Assembly (NCBI RefSeq): GCF_016595275.2
Contig: NZ_JAENIQ020000004.1
Location: 124,001-188,000 of the forward strand
DNA length: 64,000 bases
Direction: 5' to 3'
Origin: Corynebacterium pygosceleis
GTDB taxonomy: Bacteria; Actinomycetota; Actinomycetes; Mycobacteriales; Mycobacteriaceae
The translations under genes and the position numbers were made by a program. The notes below the pieces were generated by a model. That model did no database searches. It worked only from the letters and a program-made list of their open reading frames with translations, and was not told the DNA's origin. The first letter of the stretch is position 1. Every line of letters begins with the position of its first letter. Of the stretch, positions 50,201 through 58,827 are shown one piece after another.

Positions 50201-50530
50201 GGTGATCTCCTGTTGGCCCATGCCGTCACCGATGATGAGGATGACGTTTCTCGCCTGTGCGTCGGTCCGTTCCTGTCCGACGGTTCCGAACTGGGCGCAT
50301 TCACCGGGTTTCAGTGCGCGGACCGTCCCGTCCTCGGCGACGGGGTTGCACTTCTCCGGGCCGTTGTACTGTCCACCGGGTCCGGTGACCGGGGCTTTAT
50401 CAGCGGCGGGGAGGCGTTCCGTGTCCGCCCCGGCGCTGGCGGGGAGCGTGACGGCGAGAGCTGCGGTGAGGAATCCACCCATCACGGCACGTGTCGTGCG
50501 TTTCCGGGTGCGGCGTTCATTGGGGGTCAT
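47252..50530 (-). CDS. Double-domain alkaline phosphatase with C-terminal membrane anchor
   Basis: A 1092-residue exported protein. Signal peptide (AVMGGFLTAALAVTLPASAGA), then two complete PhoA-type phosphatase domains in tandem. Domain 1 has NVILIIGDGMGQQEITAARN, the catalytic Ser in YVTDSAASATSWTTG (about residue 148), VESASIDKRSHAADACG and VVTADHAHSTE. Domain 2 repeats all of these: NLILFIGDGMGDSEITSARD, YVTDSAASATGWATG (about residue 650), IESASVDKANHDADICG and ITTADHAHTSQ. Each domain is preceded by a short GxCAQF…GQ segment. The C terminus is a helix (WIALGFLALVILIAVTAFI) with SSRRRSNARG inside. A single-domain enzyme would be half this size. Phosphate control is likely but no clear pho box was found. 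Confidence 0.92.
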   Translation of the reverse strand: MTPNERRTRKRTTRAVMGGFLTAALAVTLPASAGADTERLPAADKAPVTGPGGQYNGPEKCNPVAEDGTVRALKPGECAQFGTVGQERTDAQARNVILIIGDGMGQQEITAARNYLKGAAGRFEGLDAFTSTGAYTHHSVDRDGSFNYVTDSAASATSWTTGIKTYNGAVGVDLEQKPVENLLEKAKKAGMRTGNVSTSEIQDATPAALVAHAFNRKCYGPQEEENSKACQGEAFAAQYRHNGGLGSISEQIIDARPDVTLGGGLEAFNQEVIHEGEGKSPFLPTTTTWTAGKTVLDNAADNGFTVVRTAAELDSVTAADQDSPLLGLFDDGNMKTRYAPSKATADGGSGRPLECEKQDTEGQPELVDMTTKAIELLDDPDSDKGFLLQVESASIDKRSHAADACGMIGEVERLDETVKAALDFAEKDGNTLVVVTADHAHSTEIIYDGQNSVAATTRLRTGEGSSQTIAYGSLPLQELADNPKASQQHNGSQLRVAAHGPGEENVIGQTDQTDLFFTVANALRINDVPTIEASVPTEKSATTYRAGTGDRNAPADPLATCYKVGDDGFVSGPGDCAQFAKEGQGLDDEKAKNLILFIGDGMGDSEITSARDYLHGANGRLPGIDALPYTGYYTTFALDPELGGPTYVTDSAASATGWATGTKTYNGGLGIRVDGTPVPNIIELAKAKGMKTGNVTTAEIQDATPAAVGSHALNRKCYGPEYDKNNKTCQGEGFEKQFREYGGLGSISEQLIDTRADITLGGGAKYFGQTVQAGGDWDGHTWTKGDSVLDNARNQGFTVVTSADELDAVNEADQDAPVLGLFAEGNLPRIWEQTVPTVEPAVGQGVRCTENPERGDEVPSLAQMTTKALDLLRNDNGFLVQIESASVDKANHDADICGQIGEARELDEAIQAAREWVKKSGEPTLIITTADHAHTSQITANDRATAGRTTKLVTADGDELTVNYATAKSNDDEEALGSQTHTGAQLRVAAEGPGAANVVGQIDQTDIHYVITNALDLDTDGADINLAARWEATETGTPGGDTGDTATEARETTGTPTGSSAKMWIALGFLALVILIAVTAFISSRRRSNARG

Positions 50531-50842
50531 GTGTCAGGCTTTCCGTGTCGGAGATCGCGGAACTGAGGAAAGTTACGGACCTCTCGTCGTTTCAGGACTC
50601 CACCAGTCGACCACCCCGGGGTTAACCGACCGTAAAAGTCACGGGATCCAGCTCCCCAACATCACGTGAACAGCAGCAGAAGTGACACCCGGACATCTCC
50701 GGTCGGGGCGTTGATGAAAACGATACCCGCCAACGCGGGGTGGTGCCACCCTGCACAGAACGGACACCCCGCCGCGCTGCGGGAGCGAAACCTCCGCCAC
50801 CACACCTGCACACGCTCACCGCATGAGGACACACCATCCCCC
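50531..50842. other. Intergenic region upstream of the phosphatase gene
   Basis: About 310 bp between the phosphatase start and the ackA terminator. It should contain the phosphatase promoter; a weak minus-strand -10 candidate TAACTT lies around 50569-50574. An 8-bp TCACGTGA palindrome lies near 50663. I see no gene or convincing operator. Confidence 0.4.
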
Positions 50843-50895
50843 CGACAGAGAGAGGGCCCGCCCGGGTTCCCCCTGGACGGGCCCTCTCTCTGTCG
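50843..50895. terminator. Terminator after ackA, perfect 18-bp stem
   Basis: CGACAGAGAGAGGGCCCG (50843-50860) pairs exactly with 50878-50895. The loop is 17 bases. It sits 3 bp beyond the ackA stop on the minus strand. Confidence 0.8.
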
Positions 50896-50897
50896 AC

Positions 50898-52106
50898 TCA
50901 GCGACCGCGGTTGGCGAGCTCGACCGCGTAGCGGGCGATGGCCAGTTCCTCGTTCGTCGGTATGACGAAGACCTTGACCGGGGAGTCGTCGGTGGAGATC
51001 TCGCGGGCGACGCCGCTGCGTTCGGCGTTGCGCTCCGAGTCGATCCGGATGCCGAAGTTCTCGAGGTTCGCCATCGCGTCCGCGCGGACGTTCGCCGCGT
51101 TCTCGCCGACACCGGCGGTGAACGTGATCGCGTCGACCCGCCCGAGGGCGATCATGTAGCTGCCGATGTAGCGGCGCAGCTGGTGGATGTAGACGTTGTA
51201 GGCGAGGAACGCGTCCTCGTTGTTGTCCTCGATGAGTTCCCCGAGCGCCCGGAAGTCGTTGACCCCGGAGATGCCCTTCACGCCGGAGTCGCGGTTGAGC
51301 AGGCGGTCGATCTCGTCGATGGACATGCCCGCCGAGCGGTGCAGGTGGAAGACGATGCCGGGGTCGATGTCACCGGACCGGGTACCCATGACGAGGCCCG
51401 CGAGCGGGGTCATGCCCATGGAGGTGTCGATCGCCCGGCCGCCACGGACGGCGGTGGCGGAGGCACCGTTACCCAGGTGCAGGGTGATCTGGTTGACCTC
51501 GGCGGCGGGCCTGCCGAGCAGCTCCGGGACGTGCCGGGAGACGTACTCGTGGCTGGTGCCGTGGAAACCGTAGCGGCGGATGCCGTGTTCCGCGGCGACG
51601 TCCTTGTTGATCGCGTAGAGCGCGGCGGCGGGCGGCATCGAGTGGTAGAAGCCGGTGTCGAAGACGGCGACGTGCGGGACGTCGGGGAGGATCCGACGGG
51701 CGACCTCGATGCCGTCGATGTTCGCGGGGTTGTGCAGTGGTGCGAGCGGAATCAGGTCGCGGATCATGCCGACGATCTCGTCGGTGATGATCTCCGGTGA
51801 GGAGAACAGGATGCCGCCGTGGACGACGCGGTGCCCGACGGCGGTGATGTCCACCTCGGCGGGGCCGCAGCCGTGTTCGTTCATCAGCTCGAAGGCCATG
51901 TCGAGTCCGACGTTGTGGTCCGGGATCGGCGCGGTGGTGGTGTGGGTCTCTCCCGCGTACTTCAGGGTGACCTTCCCCTGCGGTTCGCCGATCTGCTCGA
52001 CCAGGCCGGAGGCGAAGGGCTCGTCGGTGGCGTGGCGCTCCGGATCGACCAGCTGAAACTTGATCGACGACGACCCCGAGTTGAGGACGAGTGCGAGGTC
52101 GGACAT
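50898..52106 (-). CDS. ackA: Acetate kinase
   Basis: A 402-residue sugar-kinase/Hsp70-fold enzyme interconverting acetyl phosphate plus ADP and acetate plus ATP. Signature 1 is [14 protein letters not shown] at the start; signature 2 is [26 protein letters not shown] and [20 protein letters not shown] are active-site segments; [13 protein letters not shown] lies near the C terminus. The start overlaps the pta stop (TAATG), so acetate activation is a two-gene operon pta-ackA. Confidence 0.97.
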   Translation of the reverse strand: MSDLALVLNSGSSSIKFQLVDPERHATDEPFASGLVEQIGEPQGKVTLKYAGETHTTTAPIPDHNVGLDMAFELMNEHGCGPAEVDITAVGHRVVHGGILFSSPEIITDEIVGMIRDLIPLAPLHNPANIDGIEVARRILPDVPHVAVFDTGFYHSMPPAAALYAINKDVAAEHGIRRYGFHGTSHEYVSRHVPELLGRPAAEVNQITLHLGNGASATAVRGGRAIDTSMGMTPLAGLVMGTRSGDIDPGIVFHLHRSAGMSIDEIDRLLNRDSGVKGISGVNDFRALGELIEDNNEDAFLAYNVYIHQLRRYIGSYMIALGRVDAITFTAGVGENAANVRADAMANLENFGIRIDSERNAERSGVAREISTDDSPVKVFVIPTNEELAIARYAVELANRGR

Positions 52107-53485
52107 TACTTGGCTCCTGCCTGGATCGCGGTGATGGCGACGGTGTTGACGATGTCACGCACGGTGGCACCACGGGAAAGGTCGTTGACGGGCCTCTTCA
52201 GTCCCTGGAGCACGGGTCCGACGGCGAGGGCGTCGGCGGTGCGCTGGACGGCCTTGTAGGCGATGTTCCCGGCCTCGAGGTCGGGGAACACGAGGACGTT
52301 GGCCCGGCCCGCGACAGCGGATTCGGGCATCTTCTTCTCCGCGACGCCGGCGTCGATGGCGGCGTCGAACTGGAGCGGCCCGTCGACGGCGACGTCGGGG
52401 GCGAGTTCCCGGGCCGCGGCGACGGCCTGCGTCGCGCGGTCCACGTCCTCACCGCTGCCGGAGCTGCCGGTGGAGTAGGACAGGACGGCGACCTTCGGGT
52501 CGATGCCGAACTGCGCGGCGGTGCGGGCGGAGACGACGGCGATCTCGCCGAGCTCGGCGGCCGTCGGGTTGGGCATGACGGCACAGTCGCCGAAGGACCA
52601 CAGCCTGCCCTGCAGCACCATGAGGAAGATGGAGGACACGAAGCTCACGTCCGGCGCGGTCTTGATGATCTGGAGGGAGGGCTTGATGGTGTGGGCCGTG
52701 GTGTGTGCGGCGCCGGAGACCATGCCGTCGGCGCGGCCGGTGTGGATCATCATGGTGCCGTAGTAGGAGATGTCGCGCATCGTCTCGCGCGCCTGCTCGA
52801 GGGTGACGCCCTTGCTCTTGCGCAGTTCGGCGAATTCTTCGGCGAAGACCTCGGCGTCCGGGTCGGTCAGATGGTTCACCAGGTGTGCGGCGGAGAGGTC
52901 GAGTCCGAGGTCCTCGGCGCGACGTCGGACGTCCTCCACGTCGCCGAGGATGGTCAGTTCACAGACGTCCTGTGCCAGCAGCTGGTGGGCGGCGGTGAGG
53001 ATGCGGTCGTCCTCGCCTTCGGGCAGGACGATGTGGGTGCGCTTCCGGCGGGCCTGCCCGAGCAGCCAGTGCTCGAAGAGCGCGGGGCTCATCACGGGCT
53101 CGACGGCGGTCTCCCCCAGTTCGGAGACGGCGGTGTCCAGTGCGGAACCGTCGGTCGGGTCGGAGAGGGTGACGACACCCGCGCCGTGCGCCTCCGCCTC
53201 GGCCACGGCGAGGTCGGTCAGGGTGGAGTCCCCGCCGGTGACGATGAGCAGCGGTACGCCGAGTGCCGCCGCACAGCGGGCGTCGAAGGTGACACTGCCG
53301 GTGCCGACGAGTAGCGCGGCGCCCGATCCCAGCGGATCCGAACCGATGACGGCGGACACCGTCACCTCGCCGTCGATCAACGGACGGGCCTCGACGCCGA
53401 GGCGCTCCGCGAGGGCTGTGGTGTCGATCTCGGTGAGGTCACGGCCGGCGGTGGTGAGGAGCGCCGGGCGGGGGGTGGAGGTCAC
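52106..53485 (-). CDS. pta: Phosphate acetyltransferase
   Basis: A 459-residue enzyme converting acetyl-CoA and phosphate to acetyl phosphate. An N-terminal ~120-residue domain of P-loop/DRTGG-like character precedes the catalytic PTA_PTB domain, which begins [20 protein letters not shown] and contains [20 protein letters not shown], the [18 protein letters not shown] segment and [18 protein letters not shown]. Intermediate in size between short PTAs and the ~700-residue form. GTG 53485 has AAAGGAC 6 bp upstream. A direct repeat of CATGCGGCCA lies just upstream (53516-53525 and 53539-53548). Confidence 0.96.
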   Translation of the reverse strand: MTSTPRPALLTTAGRDLTEIDTTALAERLGVEARPLIDGEVTVSAVIGSDPLGSGAALLVGTGSVTFDARCAAALGVPLLIVTGGDSTLTDLAVAEAEAHGAGVVTLSDPTDGSALDTAVSELGETAVEPVMSPALFEHWLLGQARRKRTHIVLPEGEDDRILTAAHQLLAQDVCELTILGDVEDVRRRAEDLGLDLSAAHLVNHLTDPDAEVFAEEFAELRKSKGVTLEQARETMRDISYYGTMMIHTGRADGMVSGAAHTTAHTIKPSLQIIKTAPDVSFVSSIFLMVLQGRLWSFGDCAVMPNPTAAELGEIAVVSARTAAQFGIDPKVAVLSYSTGSSGSGEDVDRATQAVAAARELAPDVAVDGPLQFDAAIDAGVAEKKMPESAVAGRANVLVFPDLEAGNIAYKAVQRTADALAVGPVLQGLKRPVNDLSRGATVRDIVNTVAITAIQAGAK

Positions 53486-53942
53486 GTGGAGTCCTTTCTG
53501 TGTGTCGCGCGGGCGCATGCGGCCACAGCGTGACGCGTCATGCGGCCAACGCACCTGCACTGTGGCACAGGCTGGCCTCTGTCATTGTCTGTGATTCACC
53601 ACATAGTTTAGCCACGGAAACCCGCCCGGACACCCGTTACCGTCCACCCGGGCACCACCGGAACAACGCCGCACGGGAAATTCCCCCGGAAACACCCCTG
53701 CACACAGCCCCGCAGGGATCACACGTGAGGTTCGGCACCTTCTTCCGTGTCGCCCCCCGCGTCCGGTGACGGAGGGGCGTGTTCCGGGTCCGGGAAGCCT
53801 CCGGGGAGGGCATGTGTGACCGGGACCACCACCGATGCCGGCGATGAAGGATATCCTGGCATGAATCCGCACCGACCACGTAGAGTAGTCAGAGCTGTCT
53901 ATTCATCTGTCCTCGACAAATTCACCAAGGATGTCCACTGAT
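53486..53942. other. Divergent regulatory region between pta and fprA
   Basis: A stretch of about 455 bp without a supported gene. It contains two copies of CATGCGGCCA 23 bp apart near pta, a TGTGATTCACCACA segment near 53590-53603 that is at best a weak GlxR-like site, and a minus-strand TAAACT that could be a pta -10 near 53608-53613. Short ORFs here have no ribosome sites. Confidence 0.4.
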
Positions 53943-55307
53943 ATGTCTCGTCCCCTCCGGGTAGCCGTGATCGGAGCCGGTCCCGCCGGCATCTACGCCT
54001 CCGATCTGCTGATGAAGTCCGACACCGATGTCGCCATCGACCTCTACGAGCGCATGCCCGCGCCGTTCGGCCTGATCCGCTACGGAGTCGCCCCCGACCA
54101 CCCGCGCATCAAGGGGATCGTGATGTCTCTGCACAAGGTGCTGGACAAGCCGGAGCTGCGGTTGCTCGGCAACGTCGACGTCGGCACCGACGTCACCGTC
54201 GAGGAGCTGAAGGAGTACTACGACGCGGTGGTCTTCTCCACCGGCGCGACGGGCGACCGGGACCTCGACATCCCCGGTTCCGATCTCCCCGAACACCACG
54301 GTGCCGGTGAGTTCGTCGGTTTCTACGACGGCAACCCGGATTTCTCCCGCGAGTGGGACCTGTCCGCGAAGTCCGTCGCCGTCGTCGGTGTCGGCAACGT
54401 CGCACTCGACATCGCGCGTGTCCTGGCGAAGACCGGTGACGAGCTCCACGTCACCGAGATCCCGGACAACGTCTACGAGTGCCTGAAGAACAATCAGGCC
54501 ACCGAGGTCCACGTCTTCGGCCGGCGCGGGCCCGCGCAGGCGAAGTTCACGCCGCTGGAGCTGAAGGAGCTCGATCACTCGGACACCATCGAGGTCGTCG
54601 TCGACCCCGAGGACATCGACTACGACGAGGCGTCCATCGAGGCCCGCCGGAACTCGAAGACCACCGACCTCGTCTGCTCCGTCATCGAGCAGTACGCGAT
54701 CCGTGACCCCAAGGGCGCGCCGCACAAACTGTTCATCCACTTCTTCGAGTCCCCGGTCGAGATCATCGGCGAGGACGGCCACGTCGTCGGGCTGCGGACG
54801 GAGCGCACCGAACTCGACGGAACCGGCAACGTCCGGGGAACCGGCACGTTCACCACCTGGGATGTCCAGGCGGTGTACCGCGCCGTCGGTTACCGTTCCG
54901 ATCCTGTCGCCGACATCCCCTTCGACACCGTCCGCAACGTCATCCCGAACGACGGCGGACACGTCCTCGATCCGGAGACCGGTGCACCGATCGCCGGTTA
55001 CTACGCCACCGGCTGGATCAAGCGTGGACCCGTGGGGCTGATCGGCAACACGAAGGGTGACGCGAAGGAGACGACCGAGATGCTGCTCGCCGACTGGGCG
55101 AACGGCACCCTGACGCCCGCCGCCAACCCGGACGAGGATGCGGTCCTCGGGTTCCTCGACGGCAAGGGCATCGAGTACACCACGTGGGAGGGCTGGCACC
55201 GCCTGGACGCCGCCGAGCGGAAGGCCGGCGAGGCCGAGGGCCGTGAACGCAAGAAGATCGTCGAGTGGGAGGAGATGGTCGCCCACGCCAGGGCGGAGCA
55301 GGACTGA
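53943..55307 (+). CDS. fprA: NADPH-ferredoxin reductase (FprA/adrenodoxin reductase type)
   Basis: A 454-residue FAD/NADP oxidoreductase passing electrons between NADPH and ferredoxin. FAD motif VAVIGAGPAGIYASDLLMKS at the N terminus, YERMPAPFGLIRYGVAPDHP typical of the family, NADP motif VAVVGVGNVALDIARVLAKT near residue 145, the RRGPAQAKFT loop, and the closing YATGWIKRGPVGLIGNTKGD (second FAD contact). ATG 53943 has AAGGA 11 bp upstream; ATG 53931 sits on that same ribosome site. In C. glutamicum this gene also lies beside pta-ackA. Confidence 0.94.
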   Translation: MSRPLRVAVIGAGPAGIYASDLLMKSDTDVAIDLYERMPAPFGLIRYGVAPDHPRIKGIVMSLHKVLDKPELRLLGNVDVGTDVTVEELKEYYDAVVFSTGATGDRDLDIPGSDLPEHHGAGEFVGFYDGNPDFSREWDLSAKSVAVVGVGNVALDIARVLAKTGDELHVTEIPDNVYECLKNNQATEVHVFGRRGPAQAKFTPLELKELDHSDTIEVVVDPEDIDYDEASIEARRNSKTTDLVCSVIEQYAIRDPKGAPHKLFIHFFESPVEIIGEDGHVVGLRTERTELDGTGNVRGTGTFTTWDVQAVYRAVGYRSDPVADIPFDTVRNVIPNDGGHVLDPETGAPIAGYYATGWIKRGPVGLIGNTKGDAKETTEMLLADWANGTLTPAANPDEDAVLGFLDGKGIEYTTWEGWHRLDAAERKAGEAEGRERKKIVEWEEMVAHARAEQD

Positions 55308-55323
55308 CCTCCCGGCACCACTC

Positions 55324-55364
55324 CCCCGCCCCCGTGTCCCGAGGCACGGCCGGGCGGGGGTTTC
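55324..55364 (+). terminator. Terminator after fprA
   Basis: CCCCCGCCC (55324-55332) with GGGCGGGGG (55353-55361), then TTT. Confidence 0.75.
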
Positions 55365-55425
55365 GTGGTTCCGGGACATCCCCGGAGACTGGGCCGGGTC
55401 ATCCCGCCGACAGTATGCTCGAGGG

Positions 55426-55932
55426 ATGAACACCTACTTCACCGTGTCCAACCTGAACCAGATGAGCGCCCTCGAGGTGCACCGCATCTACAAGCTGCGG
55501 GTGGATGTCTTCGTCAACGAGCAGCAGTGCCCCTACGCGGAGATCGACGACACCGACGCACTGCCGGACACGTTCCACATCCGGGCCAACGACCGTACCG
55601 GCGCCCTGGCCGGCTACGCCCGCATCTACCCGGACACCGGTGCCGGGTTCCGGGCGAAGTGCGGCGGCGGGGTCGACATCGACGATGACCGCCGGCTCTG
55701 GCAGTTCGGCCGGTTCTGCATCGCCCCCGCCGCGCGCGGCACCGGGCTCGGGGCCGCGATCATGAAGGACGCGCTGAAGCTCGCGCACGAGCAGAACCCG
55801 GACGCCGATGTGGCGATCACGGCGCAGACCCCGTTGCGGGGTTACTACGAGGGCTACGGTTTCACCGTCTGCGGCGACGAGTTCGACTGGGACGGGATGA
55901 TGCACCTGCCGATGGTGCGCCCCGCCGGCTGA
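55426..55932 (+). CDS. ElaA-type GNAT acetyltransferase
   Basis: A 168-residue single-domain GNAT protein. ElaA-like start (ALEVHRIYKLRVDVFVNEQQ), YAEIDDTDALPDTFHI, the acetyl-CoA loop RFCIAPAARGTGLGAAIM near residue 105, and PLRGYYEGYGFTVCGDEF at the end. Substrate unknown. ATG 55426 lies 6 bp after a TATGCT -10, so the mRNA is probably leaderless. The gene follows fprA as in other corynebacteria. Confidence 0.9.
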   Translation: MNTYFTVSNLNQMSALEVHRIYKLRVDVFVNEQQCPYAEIDDTDALPDTFHIRANDRTGALAGYARIYPDTGAGFRAKCGGGVDIDDDRRLWQFGRFCIAPAARGTGLGAAIMKDALKLAHEQNPDADVAITAQTPLRGYYEGYGFTVCGDEFDWDGMMHLPMVRPAG

Positions 55933-55965
55933 GCGCACCCGCCCGGTGTCTCCCGGGCGACCGGC

Positions 55966-57189
55966 TCAGTGCCGGTCGGACGTGGTGTGGACCTCGACGG
56001 CCGCGGCCGCTGCGGTGGCCCGCTCGCGGGCGGTGGCGGTGTCCTCGGCGGTGGCCAGGGCGACGCCCATCCGGCGGCGGGTGAACGCCTCCGGCTTGCC
56101 GAAGAGCCGGACGTCCGCCTCGGCCACCGCGAGCGCGGCCCCGAGGCCGCTGTAGCTCACGGCCGGGGCGTCGACGCCGCCGTAGATGACGGCGGAGGCG
56201 CCGGGTGAGGTGAGGGTGACGTCGATCGGCAGGCCGAGGATCGCGCGGGCGTGGAGATCGAACTCGGAGAACCGCTGGGACGCCATGGTGACCATGCCCG
56301 TGTCGTGGGGCCGGGGCGAGACCTCCGAGAAGTAGACGTCGTCGCCGAGGACGAAGAGCTCCACACCGAACACCCCGCGCCCGCCGAGGGCGTTGGTGAT
56401 GCGCGCGGCGACGGACCGGGCGTTGTCCGCCGCTGCGGGGGTCAGCTGCATGGGCTGCCAGGATTCGACGTAGTCACCGTCCTGCTGGCGGTGGCCGATG
56501 GGTTCACAGAACCAGGTCGCGGGTTCCCCGGTGGCGGCGTCGATCGACCGGACGGTGAGCAGCGTGATCTCGTGGTCGAACTCGACGAACCCCTCGACGA
56601 TGACGCGGTCGCCCGCGACCCGGGCCCCGGCGCGGGCGTGTTCCCAGGCGCGGTCGACCTCGTCGGCGGAACGGACCACGCTTTGTCCCTTCCCGGAGGA
56701 ACTCATGACCGGCTTGACCACGCACGGGTAGCCCATCTCCCCGACCGCGTCGACGAATTCGTCGTAACGGGAGGCGAACGCGTAGGAGCTGGTGGGCAGG
56801 CCGAGTTCCTCGGCCGCCAGGCGGCGGATGCCCTCCCGGTTCATGGTGATCCGGGTCGCGCGGGCGGTGGGGACGACGGTGGCGGCACCGGCTTCCTCGA
56901 TCTCGGTGAGGGCGTCGGTGGCCAGGGCCTCGATCTCGGGGACGATGAAGTGTGGACGGATCTCGTCGACGAGCGCGCGGACGGCCGCCGCATCGGTCAT
57001 GTCCAGGGTGTGGTGGGTGTGGGCGACCTGTCCGGCGGGCGCACCGTCGTACCTGTCCGCCGCGTGCACCTCGACCCCGAGACGCTGGAAGGCGATCGTG
57101 ACCTCCTTGCCCAGTTCACCCGCCCCGAGCAGGAGGACGCGGGTCGCCGACCCGGTCTGCGGTGTGCCGATCATCTCGGGGGTGTACAT
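55966..57189 (-). CDS. purT: Formate-dependent phosphoribosylglycinamide formyltransferase
   Basis: A 407-residue ATP-grasp enzyme of purine synthesis that uses formate, ATP and GAR. The N-terminal pre-ATP-grasp domain opens with [20 protein letters not shown]. The ATP-binding segment is [19 protein letters not shown], with [11 protein letters not shown] and the metal-site [18 protein letters not shown] further on. Length matches PurT. ATG 57189 has GAGGACA about 8 bp upstream. It diverges from the phosphoribosyltransferase gene; purA lies 4 kb away. Confidence 0.95.
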   Translation of the reverse strand: MYTPEMIGTPQTGSATRVLLLGAGELGKEVTIAFQRLGVEVHAADRYDGAPAGQVAHTHHTLDMTDAAAVRALVDEIRPHFIVPEIEALATDALTEIEEAGAATVVPTARATRITMNREGIRRLAAEELGLPTSSYAFASRYDEFVDAVGEMGYPCVVKPVMSSSGKGQSVVRSADEVDRAWEHARAGARVAGDRVIVEGFVEFDHEITLLTVRSIDAATGEPATWFCEPIGHRQQDGDYVESWQPMQLTPAAADNARSVAARITNALGGRGVFGVELFVLGDDVYFSEVSPRPHDTGMVTMASQRFSEFDLHARAILGLPIDVTLTSPGASAVIYGGVDAPAVSYSGLGAALAVAEADVRLFGKPEAFTRRRMGVALATAEDTATARERATAAAAAVEVHTTSDRH

Positions 57190-57356
57190 GTGCTGTGTCC
57201 TCACGTCGCTGCGGGTGTTTCTCGTGGTGCAGTATCGCACAGGGGTGAACGTCGTGGGGGCGTCACCGCACCCCGGGCCCGGCGCGCGGGGTACCCTGCG
57301 CGCCGGCGGTGCACCGGCGTGCGGCATCACCGGGCCGGAACCGCTACCATCGACCC

Positions 57357-57869
57357 ATGGCCTACCATGCAGACTCGACCGATCTCGAGACCAAGGAAAT
57401 TCTGACCTGGGAGGGCTTCGGTGCCGCCTCCAGGGAACTCGCCCAGATCGTGGTGGACAGCGACTTCGATCCGGAGATCATCATCGCCGTCGCCCGCGGC
57501 GGTCTTCTCCCCGCGGGAGCGCTGAGCTACGCGATGGGGGTGAAGCTCGCCGACACGATGAACGTCGAGTTCTACACCGACGTCCACGAGACCCTCCCCG
57601 ATCCGGTCCTGCTGGAGCCCCTGCTGGACACCTCCGCGATCGCCGGCAGGAAGCTGCTCGTCGTCGACGATGTCGCCGATTCTGGGCGGACGCTGGCTCT
57701 CGTCCTCGAGATCCTGGAGAAGGCCGGCGCGGAGTGTCGTTCCGCCGTGCTGTACGGCAAGTCGCAGTCGGTGATCCGGCCCGATTTCGTGTGGAAGCAC
57801 ACCGACGAGTGGATCGTGTTCCCGTGGTCGGCCGAGCAGCCCGTGGTGCCCTCCACCGAACAGGATTAG
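57357..57869 (+). CDS. Type I phosphoribosyltransferase
   Basis: A 170-residue PRTase. The PRPP-binding motif is [19 protein letters not shown] near residue 100, and the early [20 protein letters not shown] is typical of xanthine/hypoxanthine-type enzymes. It lies next to purT, consistent with purine salvage, but the base specificity cannot be fixed. ATG 57357 is 6 bp after TACCAT, probably leaderless. Confidence 0.88.
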   Translation: MAYHADSTDLETKEILTWEGFGAASRELAQIVVDSDFDPEIIIAVARGGLLPAGALSYAMGVKLADTMNVEFYTDVHETLPDPVLLEPLLDTSAIAGRKLLVVDDVADSGRTLALVLEILEKAGAECRSAVLYGKSQSVIRPDFVWKHTDEWIVFPWSAEQPVVPSTEQD

Positions 57870-57966
57870 GCGACCGGGGAGGGTGGCCCGCGCCGCCCGT
57901 CAGCCCACGGGTTGATTCCGGCGGGAGGCCTTGCGGCCCCGCTCCGGGGACACGCACACTGTGTCC

Positions 57967-58827
57967 ATGACCCTTCCCACCGATTCAGCCCATCTCGATC
58001 CACTGAACCCGGACCCCACGTCGGTGGCGCTCGCCTGGCGCGGTGTCACCAAACGGTTCGGGGACAACCCGGCCGTCGCGGATCTGTCCCTCGACATCCC
58101 CCACGGGAGTTTCTACGGGATCGTCGGCCCCAACGGCGCCGGGAAGACCACGGCGATCACCATCGCCACGGGTCTGCTCCGCCCGGACACGGGCGCGACC
58201 TGGGTGTGCGGTGCCGATGTCTGGGGTGGCGGTGCCCTCGACGCGAAGCGGGCCTACGGTCTGCTCGCCGACGGCCTGCCGACGTTCGACCGGCTCAGCG
58301 GAGCCGAGTACCTCGAGTATCTCGGTCGGCTGCGGGGGATGGACCCGGCGACCGTCGCCGAGCGCGCCCACGGTCTGCTGGACGCCCTGGACCTGACCGC
58401 CGCCGGGGAGAAGCTCATCGTCGACTACTCGGCCGGCATGACGAAGAAGATCCTGCTCGCGGGCGCTCTGCTGCACCGGCCGCGGATCCTGATCCTGGAT
58501 GAGCCCTTCGAGGCGGTCGACCCGGTCTCCGGCCGGGTGATCCGCTCGATTCTCGACGCCTTCGTGCGCGGCGGCGGCACCGTCGTGATGAGTTCCCACG
58601 TCATGGAGCTGGTCGAGGGACTCTGCGACCACGTCGCACTGATCGCCGACGGTCGCGTGGTCGCCTCCGGGACCGTCGATGACGTCCGGGGAACCGGATC
58701 GCTGGGGGACGCGTTCATCAATCTGGTCGGCGGCGGCGAACTCGACGAGGGATCCCTCGGTTGGCTCGGATCGGCCACCGGTCCGGAGAGGTCCGGCGCC
58801 GGGGATGACGGAGGTGACGACCGGTGA
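57967..58827 (+). CDS. ABC transporter ATP-binding protein
   Basis: A 286-residue exporter-type ATPase. Walker A GIVGPNGAGKTTAITIATG near residue 58, signature DYSAGMTKKILLAGALLHRP near residue 158 (a YSAGM variant rather than LSGGQ), Walker B ILILDEPFEAVDPVSGRV, H-loop VVMSSHVMELVE. The last ~35 residues are acidic and Gly-rich. ATG 57967 is preferred; a GTG at 57961 is also possible. The stop overlaps the permease start (GTGA). Confidence 0.87.
   Translation: MTLPTDSAHLDPLNPDPTSVALAWRGVTKRFGDNPAVADLSLDIPHGSFYGIVGPNGAGKTTAITIATGLLRPDTGATWVCGADVWGGGALDAKRAYGLLADGLPTFDRLSGAEYLEYLGRLRGMDPATVAERAHGLLDALDLTAAGEKLIVDYSAGMTKKILLAGALLHRPRILILDEPFEAVDPVSGRVIRSILDAFVRGGGTVVMSSHVMELVEGLCDHVALIADGRVVASGTVDDVRGTGSLGDAFINLVGGGELDEGSLGWLGSATGPERSGAGDDGGDDR

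Noticed and set aside
50570..50680. Pho box upstream of the phosphatase
   Set aside because: A lone GTTCACG and a GGTTAACC are present but no tandem 11-bp repeats, so phosphate control cannot be claimed from sequence.
53590..53605. GlxR (CRP-type) site TGTGATTCACCACA
   Set aside because: Only the left half-site fits TGTGA-N6-TCACA; the right half is displaced, so the match is too weak.
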